In this document: positions 27,460-37,054 of the stretch, one piece after another | How the letters are laid out: each line of letters starts with the position of its first letter | Position numbering within the stretch: the stretch's first letter is position 1 | Assembly: GCF_000373185.1 (NCBI RefSeq) | Contig: NZ_KB890638.1 | Coordinates: 1-64,000, forward strand | From: Segatella paludivivens DSM 17968 = JCM 13650 | GTDB taxonomy: Bacteria; Bacteroidota; Bacteroidia; Bacteroidales; Bacteroidaceae | Direction: 5' to 3' | DNA length: 64,000 nt | Notes under the pieces: model-generated | What the model was told of the DNA's origin: nothing | Databases searched by the model: none | The model's input: the letters and a program-made list of their open reading frames with translations, nothing else | Program-made: the position numbers and the translations under genes

Positions 27460-27810
27460 TATTTCTATATCATTATTGCTCTAAACAGTCTTTTAGTTAA
27501 CAACTCTTAAACGTAAACGTTTACATATCATGATTATAAAAGATTAGTTGTCAACAATTGAACATCTTAATTATTCATCACAGCCCCTTCTGTTATCATT
27601 CAAAATTGTTTCCCATAGCTATAATTTGTCAATATTTACAATATAGCGAATAGTAGTATTTACAAACGTTAGATTATCAGCATTAAGCACAAAGCTTATC
27701 TCATCCTTCTACTTTTAAAGGAACATAACATACTGAACTACAAGTAGATTCAGTACAAATTATAGAATTTAATTTATGTCATAGCCACCCTTATGTATGT
27801 AGCCTGCCTT
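27460..27810. other. Gene-free spacer between rnf promoter and GNAT gene, with a 12-bp palindrome
   Basis: About 350 bases without a convincing gene on either strand. It contains the perfect palindrome GTAAACGTTTAC at 27513-27524, in a context similar to LacI/GalR-type operators, some 55 bases upstream of the rnf promoter -33 element. The rest is AT-rich with no hairpin terminator that I could support. Confidence 0.5.
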
Positions 27811-28095
27811 TTAAGAAACAGTATCATCGGCATCTACGATTTTATACTCAGGATGTTGTTTTAACCATTTAACCGCATACGGACAAGTTGCAGCAATCTT
27901 ATTACCATCAGCAATAATTTTATTTACCGCCAATTGTACAAGTTCTGCAGCTACCCCTTGGCGTCGAAGAGAATTATCAACAAATGTATGGTTAATTGTT
28001 GTTACACCATCATTTGTTTTAAATGTGATTTCAGCAATAACTTTACCGTCACTGCCATCCACATATATGCGATCATTTTCTGTAATATACTTCAT
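27811..28095 (-). CDS. Small GNAT-family (YjdJ-type) acetyltransferase
   Basis: A 94-residue protein of the short GNAT subfamily (N-acetyltransferase, YjdJ/GTL3B-like). It contains FVDNSLRRQGVAAELVQLAV, which includes the acetyl-CoA pyrophosphate loop (R-R-Q-G-V-A), and CPYAVKWLKQHPEY near the end, both typical. Residues 1-30 form the opening strands (ITENDRIYVDGSDGKVIAEI). The substrate is unknown. It stands alone; a weak -7-like TACGGTTG lies at 28125-28132 on the minus strand. Confidence 0.85.
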   Translation of the reverse strand: MKYITENDRIYVDGSDGKVIAEITFKTNDGVTTINHTFVDNSLRRQGVAAELVQLAVNKIIADGNKIAATCPYAVKWLKQHPEYKIVDADDTVS

Positions 28096-28192
28096 AATGT
28101 TTTACGTTTTAAAATCATTAATTGCAACCGTAAAAATATGAAATAAAAACGATATTTACATTATTATGATTATTAAATTATGTAAATTAACT

Positions 28193-28223
28193 TTTGATAC
28201 TTCAATATTATTCCCTAACTTTA
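28193..28223 (+). promoter_or_regulatory. Promoter of the rhodanese lipoprotein gene
   Basis: TTTG (28193-28196), 19 bases, TAACTTTA (28216-28223). The -33 and spacing are consensus; the -7 box differs in its last base. The ATG is 26 bases after the box. Confidence 0.65.
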
Positions 28224-28248
28224 CCGACAAAATATTAAATGTAAAGAA

Positions 28249-28629
28249 ATGAAGAAAGTAATGTTAGCTGTATTAGGAACTGTTCTATTCCTAGCCAGTT
28301 GCAATACAAATAAAATTGTAACTGTTGATGCAAATAAGTTTGAAGAACTAGTAAAATCTTCCAAAGTACAACTTGTTGATGCTCGTACAGCCGAGGAATA
28401 TGCTAGTGGAAGAATATCTGGGGCAACAAACATTGATGTAAAAAAAGGTGACTTTAAACAATTTGCAGAAGAGAAACTAAGTAAAGATAAACCTGTTGCG
28501 ATATATTGTCGTTCCGGCAAGCGCAGTTTGATTGGTGCTGGTATACTTCAAAAAGCTAAGTTTAAAGTGATAAACCTACGTGGAGGAATCATGGCATGGG
28601 AACAAGCCGGAAAAAGTATCTCTAAATAA
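28249..28629 (+). CDS. Rhodanese-domain lipoprotein
   Basis: A 126-residue protein made of a lipoprotein signal (MKKVMLAVLGTVLFLASCNT, lipobox LASC with Cys19) and a single rhodanese domain. The active-site loop is YCRSGKRS with the catalytic Cys, and the fold's other signature VDARTAEEYASGRISGATNI is clear. Family members transfer sulfur or act as thiol/persulfide carriers; being lipid-anchored it probably works outside the inner membrane. The last residues GGIMAWEQAGKSI are the usual rhodanese end. It is monocistronic. Confidence 0.92.
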   Translation: MKKVMLAVLGTVLFLASCNTNKIVTVDANKFEELVKSSKVQLVDARTAEEYASGRISGATNIDVKKGDFKQFAEEKLSKDKPVAIYCRSGKRSLIGAGILQKAKFKVINLRGGIMAWEQAGKSISK

Positions 28630-28672
28630 ATGCAGAGAGGAATACCTATAAAATTACATATATGTGATAAAC

Positions 28673-28710
28673 AAAAAAGGAATACTGCTACAATGCAATA
28701 TTCCTTTTTT
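28673..28710. terminator. Bidirectional terminator between rhodanese gene and atpG
   Basis: AAAAAAGGAATA (28673-28684) and TATTCCTTTTTT (28699-28710) form a 12-bp stem with T runs on both strands. It can end both the plus-strand rhodanese transcript and the minus-strand ATP synthase operon. Confidence 0.82.
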
Positions 28711-28730
28711 ATATTTATTTGAAGAAATCG

Positions 28731-29699
28731 TTATCTATTGGAACTTCCTCCTACAATATCAAGCAACTCATTAGTAATTGCCTGCTGACGACTCTTATTA
28801 TACTGCAAATTCAATCCACGCAACAATTCATTAGCATTATCTGTGGCAGTCTGCATTGCGACCATACGAGCAGCGTGTTCACTGGCATTACTATCCAATA
28901 GCGCTGTGTATAGTTGAAGATTAAGCTGCTTAGGTATCAAAATGCTCAAAACAGTATTAAGATCAGGCTCTACAATGAAATTATCATTAAGAGGTTTTGC
29001 CTCAGCCTTCTCTCCTTCTTCCTCTAGCTTGCGTTTCTTTAGATATTCCTGCGCTTTAGCGGTAGTTGTGTTACCACTCAAATCACGATCGTTTTCATTG
29101 CCGATAGACTCTGTAGACAAGTCGATAGGCAAATAAGTCTTACGCGTAAGAATCTGCGAACCAGCACTCTTGAAATGATGATAGATAACTTCAACCTTAT
29201 CTATTTCATGAGCAATAAACTTTTCACGCAGTTCCTTGGCGATTGCTGCACATCCTGCTGAATTTGGTTTATCTACAAGTTCAAGATAACTTCCAGCTTT
29301 AGTTAACCCCTGCTTAACGACATATTCTTCAACCTTTCTACCTATCGGGTAAACAATGATGTCATCAATGCCACGAGCTTTATAATCATCAATAGCCGAA
29401 CTGAGCATCTTGATTATGTTATTGTTGAATCCACCACACAATGAACTATTGCTGGTATAAACAACAAACGCAACCTTTTTTACCTGACGCTCTGATTCAA
29501 GCTCATTCCACGCTTCAGGCACTGCCACCAAGAATGACTTGAGGATATGCTCAAGTAAGTTCTCATAAGGCAGCATACTCTGAATGGCAGTCTGGGCATG
29601 ATGAAGTTTACTAGAAGCCACCATCTTCATAGCACTTGTAATTTTACGAGTGCTATTAACAGAGTCAATACGTGTTTTTATCTCTTTTAATGACGGCAT
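28731..29699 (-). CDS. atpG: ATP synthase gamma subunit
   Basis: Central rotor shaft of F1. The 322-residue protein is longer than the usual 285-290. The N-terminal helix (PSLKEIKTRIDSVNSTRKIT and SAMKMVASSKL) and C-terminal helix (ALLDSNASEHAARMVAMQTA, DNANELLRGLNLQYNKSRQQ) are well conserved. The extra length comes mostly from a charged insert at about 199-238 (KKRKLEEEGEKAEAK) in the globular part. Last gene of the atp operon, 31 bases after atpA, followed by a bidirectional terminator. Confidence 0.97.
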   Translation of the reverse strand: MPSLKEIKTRIDSVNSTRKITSAMKMVASSKLHHAQTAIQSMLPYENLLEHILKSFLVAVPEAWNELESERQVKKVAFVVYTSNSSLCGGFNNNIIKMLSSAIDDYKARGIDDIIVYPIGRKVEEYVVKQGLTKAGSYLELVDKPNSAGCAAIAKELREKFIAHEIDKVEVIYHHFKSAGSQILTRKTYLPIDLSTESIGNENDRDLSGNTTTAKAQEYLKKRKLEEEGEKAEAKPLNDNFIVEPDLNTVLSILIPKQLNLQLYTALLDSNASEHAARMVAMQTATDNANELLRGLNLQYNKSRQQAITNELLDIVGGSSNR

Positions 29700-29730
29700 T
29701 GCTAACTATTAATCTTAATTATTAAAACTA

Positions 29731-31317
29731 TCAACCTTTATATTGTCCAACGACGTTAGCAATTGTGTCCTCGATAACCTTTATGGCCTCATCGCTCAAC
29801 TGTCCGTCTGACAAGACATCAAGTATATCGTTATGAGAAGAACGCATTGCATCTAAGAACTGATTCTGACATTCACGAATATTCTCAACAGGAACATCAT
29901 GCATCAAACCATGTACTCCGCAATAAAGGATAGCAACCTGCTCACCTACAGCCATTGGGCTATATTGTGGTTGGATAAGAAGTTGATTGTTCTTACGTCC
30001 ACGATCCAAAGTCATTGCTGTTACGGCATCCATATCACTTGAGAATTTAGAGAAAGCCTCTAGTTCCCTGTATTGAGCTTGGTCAATCTTAAGTGTACCA
30101 GCAACCTTCTTCATACTCTTAATCTGTGCAGAACCACCTACACGAGATACAGATATACCAACATTAATGGCTGGACGGAAACCTTGGTTAAACAGATTTG
30201 TTTCCAAATATATCTGACCATCGGTAATAGAAATAACATTCGTAGGAATATAAGCAGAAACGTCACCAGCCTGTGTCTCAATGATAGGCAAAGCTGTCAA
30301 AGAACCACCACCACGAACATGTCCCTTCATACATTCAGGAAGGTCGTTCATTTGCTCAGCAATCTCTTGCTGATTATTGATACGTGCGGCACGTTCCAAA
30401 AGACGAGAGTGCAAATAGAACACGTCACCAGGATAAGCCTCACGTCCAGAAGGACGTCTCAATATCAAAGATACCTCACGATATGCAACAGCCTGTTTAC
30501 TAAGGTCATCATATACCACAAGAGCACTATATCCACGATCACGGAAATACTCGCCGATAGCAGCACCAGCAAAAGGTGCATAATATTGCATAGCAGCAGG
30601 ATCTGCAGCTGTGGCAGCGACTATAATAGTATATGGCATTGCACCATGTTCCTTAAGAATCTCAACCAAAGTAGCTACGGTAGAAGCCTTCTGACCGATC
30701 GCTACATATATACAATATACAGGTTTTCCTGCATCATAAAGACTTTTCTGATTGATGATTGTATCTACAGCAATTGCAGTCTTACCAGTCTGACGGTCAC
30801 CAATGATAAGTTCACGCTGACCACGACCAATAGGAATCATTGAGTCGACAGCCTTCAAACCAGTCTGTAACGGTTCCTTAACAGGTTGACGATAGATAAC
30901 TCCAGGAGCTTTTCTATCAAGAGGCATTTCAAAGGCATCAGCCAAATCTATATCGCCTTTGCCATCTATAGCTTCACCAAGAGGATTGATTACACGCCCA
31001 AGCATATTGTCATTAACGAGAATTGAAGCAATACGCTTTGTACGCTTAACAGTCATTCCCTCCTTAATGCCAGCGGTAGATCCAAGAAGCACGCATCCAA
31101 CGTTGTCTTCCTCCAGATTCATCACAATTGCCATTGTTCCGTTCTCAAACTCTAACAATTCATTGGCCTCAGCATTGCGAAGTCCATAGATACGGGCAAC
31201 ACCATCACTCACCTGGAGCACAGTACCCACCTCATCAAACTTCTCACTGCCATTGATACCTTTGAGCTGTTCAAGAAGAACTTGAGACACTTCGCTTGGT
31301 TTTATTTTATCTGACAT
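29731..31317 (-). CDS. atpA: ATP synthase alpha subunit
   Basis: Non-catalytic nucleotide-binding subunit of F1, 528 residues. P-loop [13 protein letters not shown], arginine-finger region [19 protein letters not shown] (a typical alpha motif), and [17 protein letters not shown]. The usual length is about 505-510; the slight excess is at the N-terminal end. It follows atpH by 17 bases. Confidence 0.98.
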   Translation of the reverse strand: MSDKIKPSEVSQVLLEQLKGINGSEKFDEVGTVLQVSDGVARIYGLRNAEANELLEFENGTMAIVMNLEEDNVGCVLLGSTAGIKEGMTVKRTKRIASILVNDNMLGRVINPLGEAIDGKGDIDLADAFEMPLDRKAPGVIYRQPVKEPLQTGLKAVDSMIPIGRGQRELIIGDRQTGKTAIAVDTIINQKSLYDAGKPVYCIYVAIGQKASTVATLVEILKEHGAMPYTIIVAATAADPAAMQYYAPFAGAAIGEYFRDRGYSALVVYDDLSKQAVAYREVSLILRRPSGREAYPGDVFYLHSRLLERAARINNQQEIAEQMNDLPECMKGHVRGGGSLTALPIIETQAGDVSAYIPTNVISITDGQIYLETNLFNQGFRPAINVGISVSRVGGSAQIKSMKKVAGTLKIDQAQYRELEAFSKFSSDMDAVTAMTLDRGRKNNQLLIQPQYSPMAVGEQVAILYCGVHGLMHDVPVENIRECQNQFLDAMRSSHNDILDVLSDGQLSDEAIKVIEDTIANVVGQYKG

Positions 31318-31334
31318 AATTTGTATTTTAAAAA

Positions 31335-31871
31335 TTATTTCTTAAGCTGTGTCAGGATGCCGTTAAGCTTTGATTTCACGCTAGCGTCCATTCTGTAAGT
31401 ATCATACTCTAGGATAAATCCCCCGATAAGATCAGGTTCTACCTCGGTCTCAAACTCCACAGTTCCATTAGTATTACTCTCCACCATCTGTCGCATTTTC
31501 TGCTCTGTGTCATCAGATACGGCAGCAGCGGTAATGAGTTTGCCACGGATGACATTCTTCTGTTTTCTATAAAGTGTGATATACGAATTCGCCATGAACT
31601 GCATTATTCCCTCACGACCCTCTTTCAAAACAAGAGAAATGAAATTCTTCGTAAGTTCGCATACATTGCTTCCTGCCGCAGTAACGAGAAGATTTTCCTT
31701 ACTGTCTTTTGAAAGCATTGGATTGTCTATCGTAAATCTGAGTTCAGGTACATCGATGTAACTCTTTGCAAGAATTTGCATATCTTTATACACCGAATCC
31801 TCGATTTTAGCATCTGTACTGCTTTTTAGCAGTGCACGCGCATATCTTACCGATATTACTCCTATATCCAT
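31335..31871 (-). CDS. atpH: ATP synthase delta subunit
   Basis: Stator protein connecting F1 to subunit b. 178 residues from ATG 31871 ([15 protein letters not shown]); the longer frame starts with a TTG two codons upstream. The start is typical of the OSCP/delta family, and the C-terminal part [20 protein letters not shown] ends with the usual [13 protein letters not shown] [13 protein letters not shown]. It lies six bases after the atpF stop. Confidence 0.94.
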   Translation of the reverse strand: MDIGVISVRYARALLKSSTDAKIEDSVYKDMQILAKSYIDVPELRFTIDNPMLSKDSKENLLVTAAGSNVCELTKNFISLVLKEGREGIMQFMANSYITLYRKQKNVIRGKLITAAAVSDDTEQKMRQMVESNTNGTVEFETEVEPDLIGGFILEYDTYRMDASVKSKLNGILTQLKK

Positions 31872-31877
31872 AACCAA

Positions 31878-32381
31878 TTATTTATTTTCTGCCGAAGAAA
31901 CGTCATCCAGCATACGGTCAATCAAATCCATCTGAGCTTTGTCATTACCAAGATTTTCACGAAGAATCTTCTCAGCTATTTCAACACTCAATGTCGCTAC
32001 TTGCTTTCGGATATCACTTATGGCAGCCTGCTTTTCGTTGTCAATTTCTATTTTGGCATCGCTAATCAAGCGGGCACCTTCCTCACGTGCTTTATCCTGA
32101 GCTTTTTCAACAATTGCGTCACGTGTGTTAGCTGCCTCCTTCAATATTGAGGCTTGTTTCTCACGCGCTTCCTGCAAGATGGATTCACTCTCTTTCTGTA
32201 TATTAGCTAGTTTTTCGTTTGCTTCATGAGCCTTACGTAGACTATCATCAATAAAAGCCTTTCTCTCTGATACCATTTTTACGATAACAGGAAAGCCAAA
32301 CTTCCATAAGATAAATAGTACGACAAGGAACGTCAGAGACATCCAAAATAGCAAGCCAGTACTAGGAACCAATAAATCCAT
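31878..32381 (-). CDS. atpF: ATP synthase subunit b
   Basis: Peripheral stalk of Fo. 167 residues: one N-terminal membrane helix (about 8-28, GLLFWMSLTFLVVLFILW), then a long charged coiled coil (KAHEANEKLANIQKESESIL to IAEKILRENLG). The gene lies 84 bases after atpE, with a hairpin in the gap, and six bases before atpH. Confidence 0.95.
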   Translation of the reverse strand: MDLLVPSTGLLFWMSLTFLVVLFILWKFGFPVIVKMVSERKAFIDDSLRKAHEANEKLANIQKESESILQEAREKQASILKEAANTRDAIVEKAQDKAREEGARLISDAKIEIDNEKQAAISDIRKQVATLSVEIAEKILRENLGNDKAQMDLIDRMLDDVSSAENK

Positions 32382-32402
32382 ACACTGTTTTAATTATATG
32401 TA

Positions 32403-32450
32403 GAGGAATGTATTTATACATCTGGAAACAATCCAATTGCGACATTCCTC
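32403..32450 (-). other. Hairpin between atpE and atpF
   Basis: GAGGAATGT (32403-32411) pairs with ACATTCCTC (32442-32450), with a smaller nested pair TGGA/TCCA inside. It sits in the 84-base gap after atpE in an otherwise tightly packed operon and lacks a clear T tract. It may be an mRNA processing or stabilising element for the abundant c subunit. Confidence 0.5.
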
Positions 32451-32465
32451 CAAAAAAGTTTTATA

Positions 32466-32714
<249 letters not shown>

Positions 32715-32743
32715 TTAAATTGTTATTTTATTTTTTATATTAA

Positions 32744-33817
32744 TTATTCGTGTTCTGGTTCAGCTCTTGCCAACCCAATAAATGCAGCACTAAGCATAGT
32801 GAATACTATTGCCTGAATAAAGCATACCAAACATTCCAAACACATCATAAATATACTCATCAGAATGCTCAATGCAGACATACTAAGAAATACTGCTGCT
32901 GTTCTACTTGCAACAAGGAATATTATACATGTTATAGCTAGTCCGATAGCGTGTCCAGCCATCATGTTGGCGAAAAGTCGAATCATAAGAGCAAACGGTT
33001 TAGTAAAGATGCCTACAAATTCGATTACAGGTATAACTGGTACAGGTGCTTTCAACCATGTAGGAACTTTGGGCCAGAATATATCTTTCCAATAATGTTT
33101 GTTTCCACTAAACTGTACAATTATAAATGTACACAATGCCAAAAAGAATGTAACGGCAATATTACCCGTCACGTTTCCACCACCAGGAGGAAATGGCATT
33201 AAGCCCATTATATTACACGTAAATATAAAGAAGAAACATGTAAGCAGATATGGAGTATATTTCTCATAACCTTTTCCTACACCAGGTTTGATGATTTCGT
33301 CAATGACGTACATCACCAACATTTCAATAAATCCTACAAATCCCTTAGGAGCAGGATCACCAGCTTTACGTTTCTTGTACCATCTGGCAGGTATCAAAAT
33401 GCAACAAAGCAACAGGATGACATCTATAAACATCACCGCTACGGTCTTCGTAATAGAGATATCAAAAGGGCGCAGTTCTGCTCCAGACTTGTCAATCTCA
33501 ACTATTTTACCGGCATTGTCACCCTTGCTTGCTATTGCCAAATTAAACGGTCCATGACGGTATCCTTTAGCATCTGCAACTTCTGAAAATTGCGAACTGC
33601 AAAATACATGAAAACCAGTTGAACTGTTTACTATTATCGGCAAATGTATTACCAAAGGCTTATCTCCAATATTAGTAATGTGCCAGTCATAAGAATCCTT
33701 GATATGTTCAAGCACCACATCCTTAATATTTGGATCTCCACCTTTGCCATTTGCGAAAGTCGGCAACACGGCAAGCATTACCATTAAAATACCTAACAGT
33801 CGTTTGATGTGATTCAT
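32744..33817 (-). CDS. atpB: ATP synthase subunit a with N-terminal extension
   Basis: Fo stator channel subunit. It is 357 residues long, against about 270 in E. coli, because of an N-terminal signal-like segment (LLGILMVMLAVLPTFANG) and about 90 extra extracytoplasmic residues before the first core helix (near 125-145). The core has the essential Arg in MIRLFANMMAGH and PVIEFVGIFTKPFAL. The C-terminus is FIGLARAEPEHE. Extended a subunits of this kind are usual in Bacteroidota. It follows the small membrane gene by six bases. Confidence 0.96.
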   Translation of the reverse strand: MNHIKRLLGILMVMLAVLPTFANGKGGDPNIKDVVLEHIKDSYDWHITNIGDKPLVIHLPIIVNSSTGFHVFCSSQFSEVADAKGYRHGPFNLAIASKGDNAGKIVEIDKSGAELRPFDISITKTVAVMFIDVILLLCCILIPARWYKKRKAGDPAPKGFVGFIEMLVMYVIDEIIKPGVGKGYEKYTPYLLTCFFFIFTCNIMGLMPFPPGGGNVTGNIAVTFFLALCTFIIVQFSGNKHYWKDIFWPKVPTWLKAPVPVIPVIEFVGIFTKPFALMIRLFANMMAGHAIGLAITCIIFLVASRTAAVFLSMSALSILMSIFMMCLECLVCFIQAIVFTMLSAAFIGLARAEPEHE

Positions 33818-33823
33818 TTCTAC

Positions 33824-34096
33824 TTAATGTTTTAAAATCAGCGTTACTACCATTGTTACGACATACATTCCTAGAAACATTGCCACAAAATGGATAGAAT
33901 CTTCCCTATCTTTAGACGACAACACATAAACCGCGACTATCGTAGCCACAAGCAATATGCGTATTGTTGCCATAATAAGATAGAAATTTACTAAATTACC
34001 CGGAGCATGACTTTTTACGAAATCATATCCTTTAACGTAAACTGTACCTAAGAGGACATAAAAGAATACAGATAGAAAAATTACCAATATACTCAT
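33824..34096 (-). CDS. Small membrane protein of the atp operon (AtpI-like position)
   Basis: A 90-residue protein with three hydrophobic segments (about 1-18, 40-60 and 68-88). It overlaps atpC by four bases (ATGA) and lies just before atpB, a place often held by AtpI or AtpR/AtpQ-type accessory proteins that help c-ring assembly or Mg2+ supply. I see no family signature, so this is a position-based guess; it is clearly a real gene by its coupling to atpC. Confidence 0.7.
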   Translation of the reverse strand: MSILVIFLSVFFYVLLGTVYVKGYDFVKSHAPGNLVNFYLIMATIRILLVATIVAVYVLSSKDREDSIHFVAMFLGMYVVTMVVTLILKH

Positions 34097-34350
34097 TGTG
34101 CCTTTTCTACACAGATATTGACATCATTCTTCTGGACCTCTACAAAACCTCCAGTTATAGCCAACTCTTTTCGGCCTTCTTTGGTAACAAATTCAACTAC
34201 ACCTTCTTGAAGTGCCGATACTATCGGAGCATGGTTACTGAGAACTTCAAATATTCCCATCAATCCTGGAACCTTTACAATTTCGGCTTCACCGTTGAAC
34301 TCCACCTTTTCTGGCGATACGATTTTTAGTTTCAAACTCATATCCGTCAT
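34093..34350 (-). CDS. atpC: ATP synthase epsilon subunit, short form
   Basis: 85 residues, covering only the N-terminal beta-sandwich of epsilon (VSPEKVEFNGEAEIVKVPGL, then GIFEVLSNHAPIVSALQEG). The C-terminal two-helix domain that inhibits ATP hydrolysis in E. coli and Bacillus is missing; the frame ends with CVEKAQ and a normal stop. The gene follows atpD by four bases. Short epsilons are known from several anaerobes and Bacteroidota. Confidence 0.94.
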   Translation of the reverse strand: MTDMSLKLKIVSPEKVEFNGEAEIVKVPGLMGIFEVLSNHAPIVSALQEGVVEFVTKEGRKELAITGGFVEVQKNDVNICVEKAQ

Positions 34351-34354
34351 CAGT

Positions 34355-35887
<1,533 letters not shown>

Positions 35888-35927
35888 CTACTATTTTTTA
35901 TTAATGTTCTATTTATTTTCGATATAG

Positions 35928-35958
35928 CAAAAGTACGAATATTTATGGAAACTACAAA
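35928..35958 (-). promoter_or_regulatory. Promoter of the ATP synthase operon
   Basis: On the minus strand: TTTG (35958-35955), 19 bases, TACTTTTG (35935-35928), a full consensus match. The atpD ATG is 43 bases downstream. A tandem TATTAACCAC repeat (35981-35990 and 35992-36001) lies upstream. Confidence 0.8.
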
Positions 35959-35980
35959 ACAAATCCGAGTTTTGTACCAT

Positions 35981-36001
35981 TATTAACCACATATTAACCA
36001 C
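35981..36001. repeat. Tandem TATTAACCAC pair upstream of the atp promoter
   Basis: Two identical 10-base units, TATTAACCAC, at 35981-35990 and 35992-36001, are spaced 11 bases apart (one helical turn), 23 bases upstream of the -33 element of the atp promoter and just past the pfkA stop. Confidence 0.6.
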
Positions 36002-36020
36002 TTTTTAATACCTTTTAATA

Positions 36021-36998
36021 TTAGATACTAAGTTCATCTAGTACTTGTATTAACTTACGGTCAAAAGGTTTATCACTTCGTATTGCTTCGCTCATCGGAA
36101 CATATACAACTTCATTATTTCTCATTCCGACCATAATATTACGCTGTCCCTGCATGATAGCCTCAACGGCGCCTAAGCCAGTACAACTTGCAAGGATACG
36201 ATCACGTGCTGATGGACGTCCACCGCGCTGAAGATGTCCCAAGATAGAAACACGTACGTCATATTCAGGGAACTCTTTCTTTACACGGTCAGCATAATAA
36301 AGAGCACCACATTTAGGACTTTCGCTTACAATCACTATACAACTCTTTTTACTTTTACGTATTCCTCGTTCCATAAACTGAGCCAACTGGTCTACATCAG
36401 TACGGTCTTCAGGAATAATAGCAGCTTCAGCACCACTCGCAATAGCAGAGTTCTGTGCCAGGAAACCTGCGTCACGTCCCATAACTTCAACAAAGAATAT
36501 TCGTTCATGACTTTGGGCTGTATCACGAATACGGTCAACACACTCCACGATAGTATTCATTGTGGTGTCATAACCTATGGTATTATCTGTACCATATAGG
36601 TCATTGTCAATTGTTCCTGGAAGTCCGATGCAACAAACATCATATTCCTGAGCAAATAACATGGCTCCTGTAAGAGAACCATTTCCACCGATTACAACAA
36701 GTGCGTCGATACCTTCTTTTACAATATTATCGTAAGCCTTCTTCTTACCCTCGTCTGTCATAAAATCTGACGAACGAGCAGTCTTAAGAATCGTTCCGCC
36801 TTGATTGATAATACCACTTACATTCTCTGTCGTGAAATCAACAATCTCATCATTAATAAGGCCATCATATCCACGATATACAGCCTTAATATTGAAACCG
36901 TTATAAATTCCGGCACGCGTCACCGCACGAATAGCAGCATTCATTCCTGGAGCATCACCACCAGAAGTAAGAATACCTATTGTTTTAATTTTTGCCAT
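36021..36998 (-). CDS. pfkA: ATP-dependent 6-phosphofructokinase
   Basis: Glycolytic phosphorylation of fructose 6-phosphate. 325 residues from ATG 36998 (a TTG two codons earlier also opens the frame). Motifs: [14 protein letters not shown] (11-24), GGNGS (104-108), [17 protein letters not shown] with catalytic Asp131, MGRDAGFLA and [15 protein letters not shown]. The Gly107 position, equal to E. coli Gly104, points to ATP rather than PPi as donor. Asn106 stands where E. coli has Asp103. It follows nhaD by 56 bases with no promoter seen between, so the two may be co-transcribed. Confidence 0.95.
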   Translation of the reverse strand: MAKIKTIGILTSGGDAPGMNAAIRAVTRAGIYNGFNIKAVYRGYDGLINDEIVDFTTENVSGIINQGGTILKTARSSDFMTDEGKKKAYDNIVKEGIDALVVIGGNGSLTGAMLFAQEYDVCCIGLPGTIDNDLYGTDNTIGYDTTMNTIVECVDRIRDTAQSHERIFFVEVMGRDAGFLAQNSAIASGAEAAIIPEDRTDVDQLAQFMERGIRKSKKSCIVIVSESPKCGALYYADRVKKEFPEYDVRVSILGHLQRGGRPSARDRILASCTGLGAVEAIMQGQRNIMVGMRNNEVVYVPMSEAIRSDKPFDRKLIQVLDELSI

Positions 36999-37054
36999 AA
37001 TCAAATTATTACCTTAATTTTTAATTATTCTTGATAAGTTTTATATTCTCGTAT

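Noticed and set aside
30073..30843. 256-codon plus-strand open frame opposite atpA
   Set aside because: Antisense shadow of atpA, no promoter or conserved motif.
32379..32450. A 27-codon minus-strand frame between atpE and atpF preceded by GGAGGA
   Set aside because: The purine run directly touches the ATG, leaving no proper spacing, and it overlaps the hairpin and the atpF start; more likely part of the stem.
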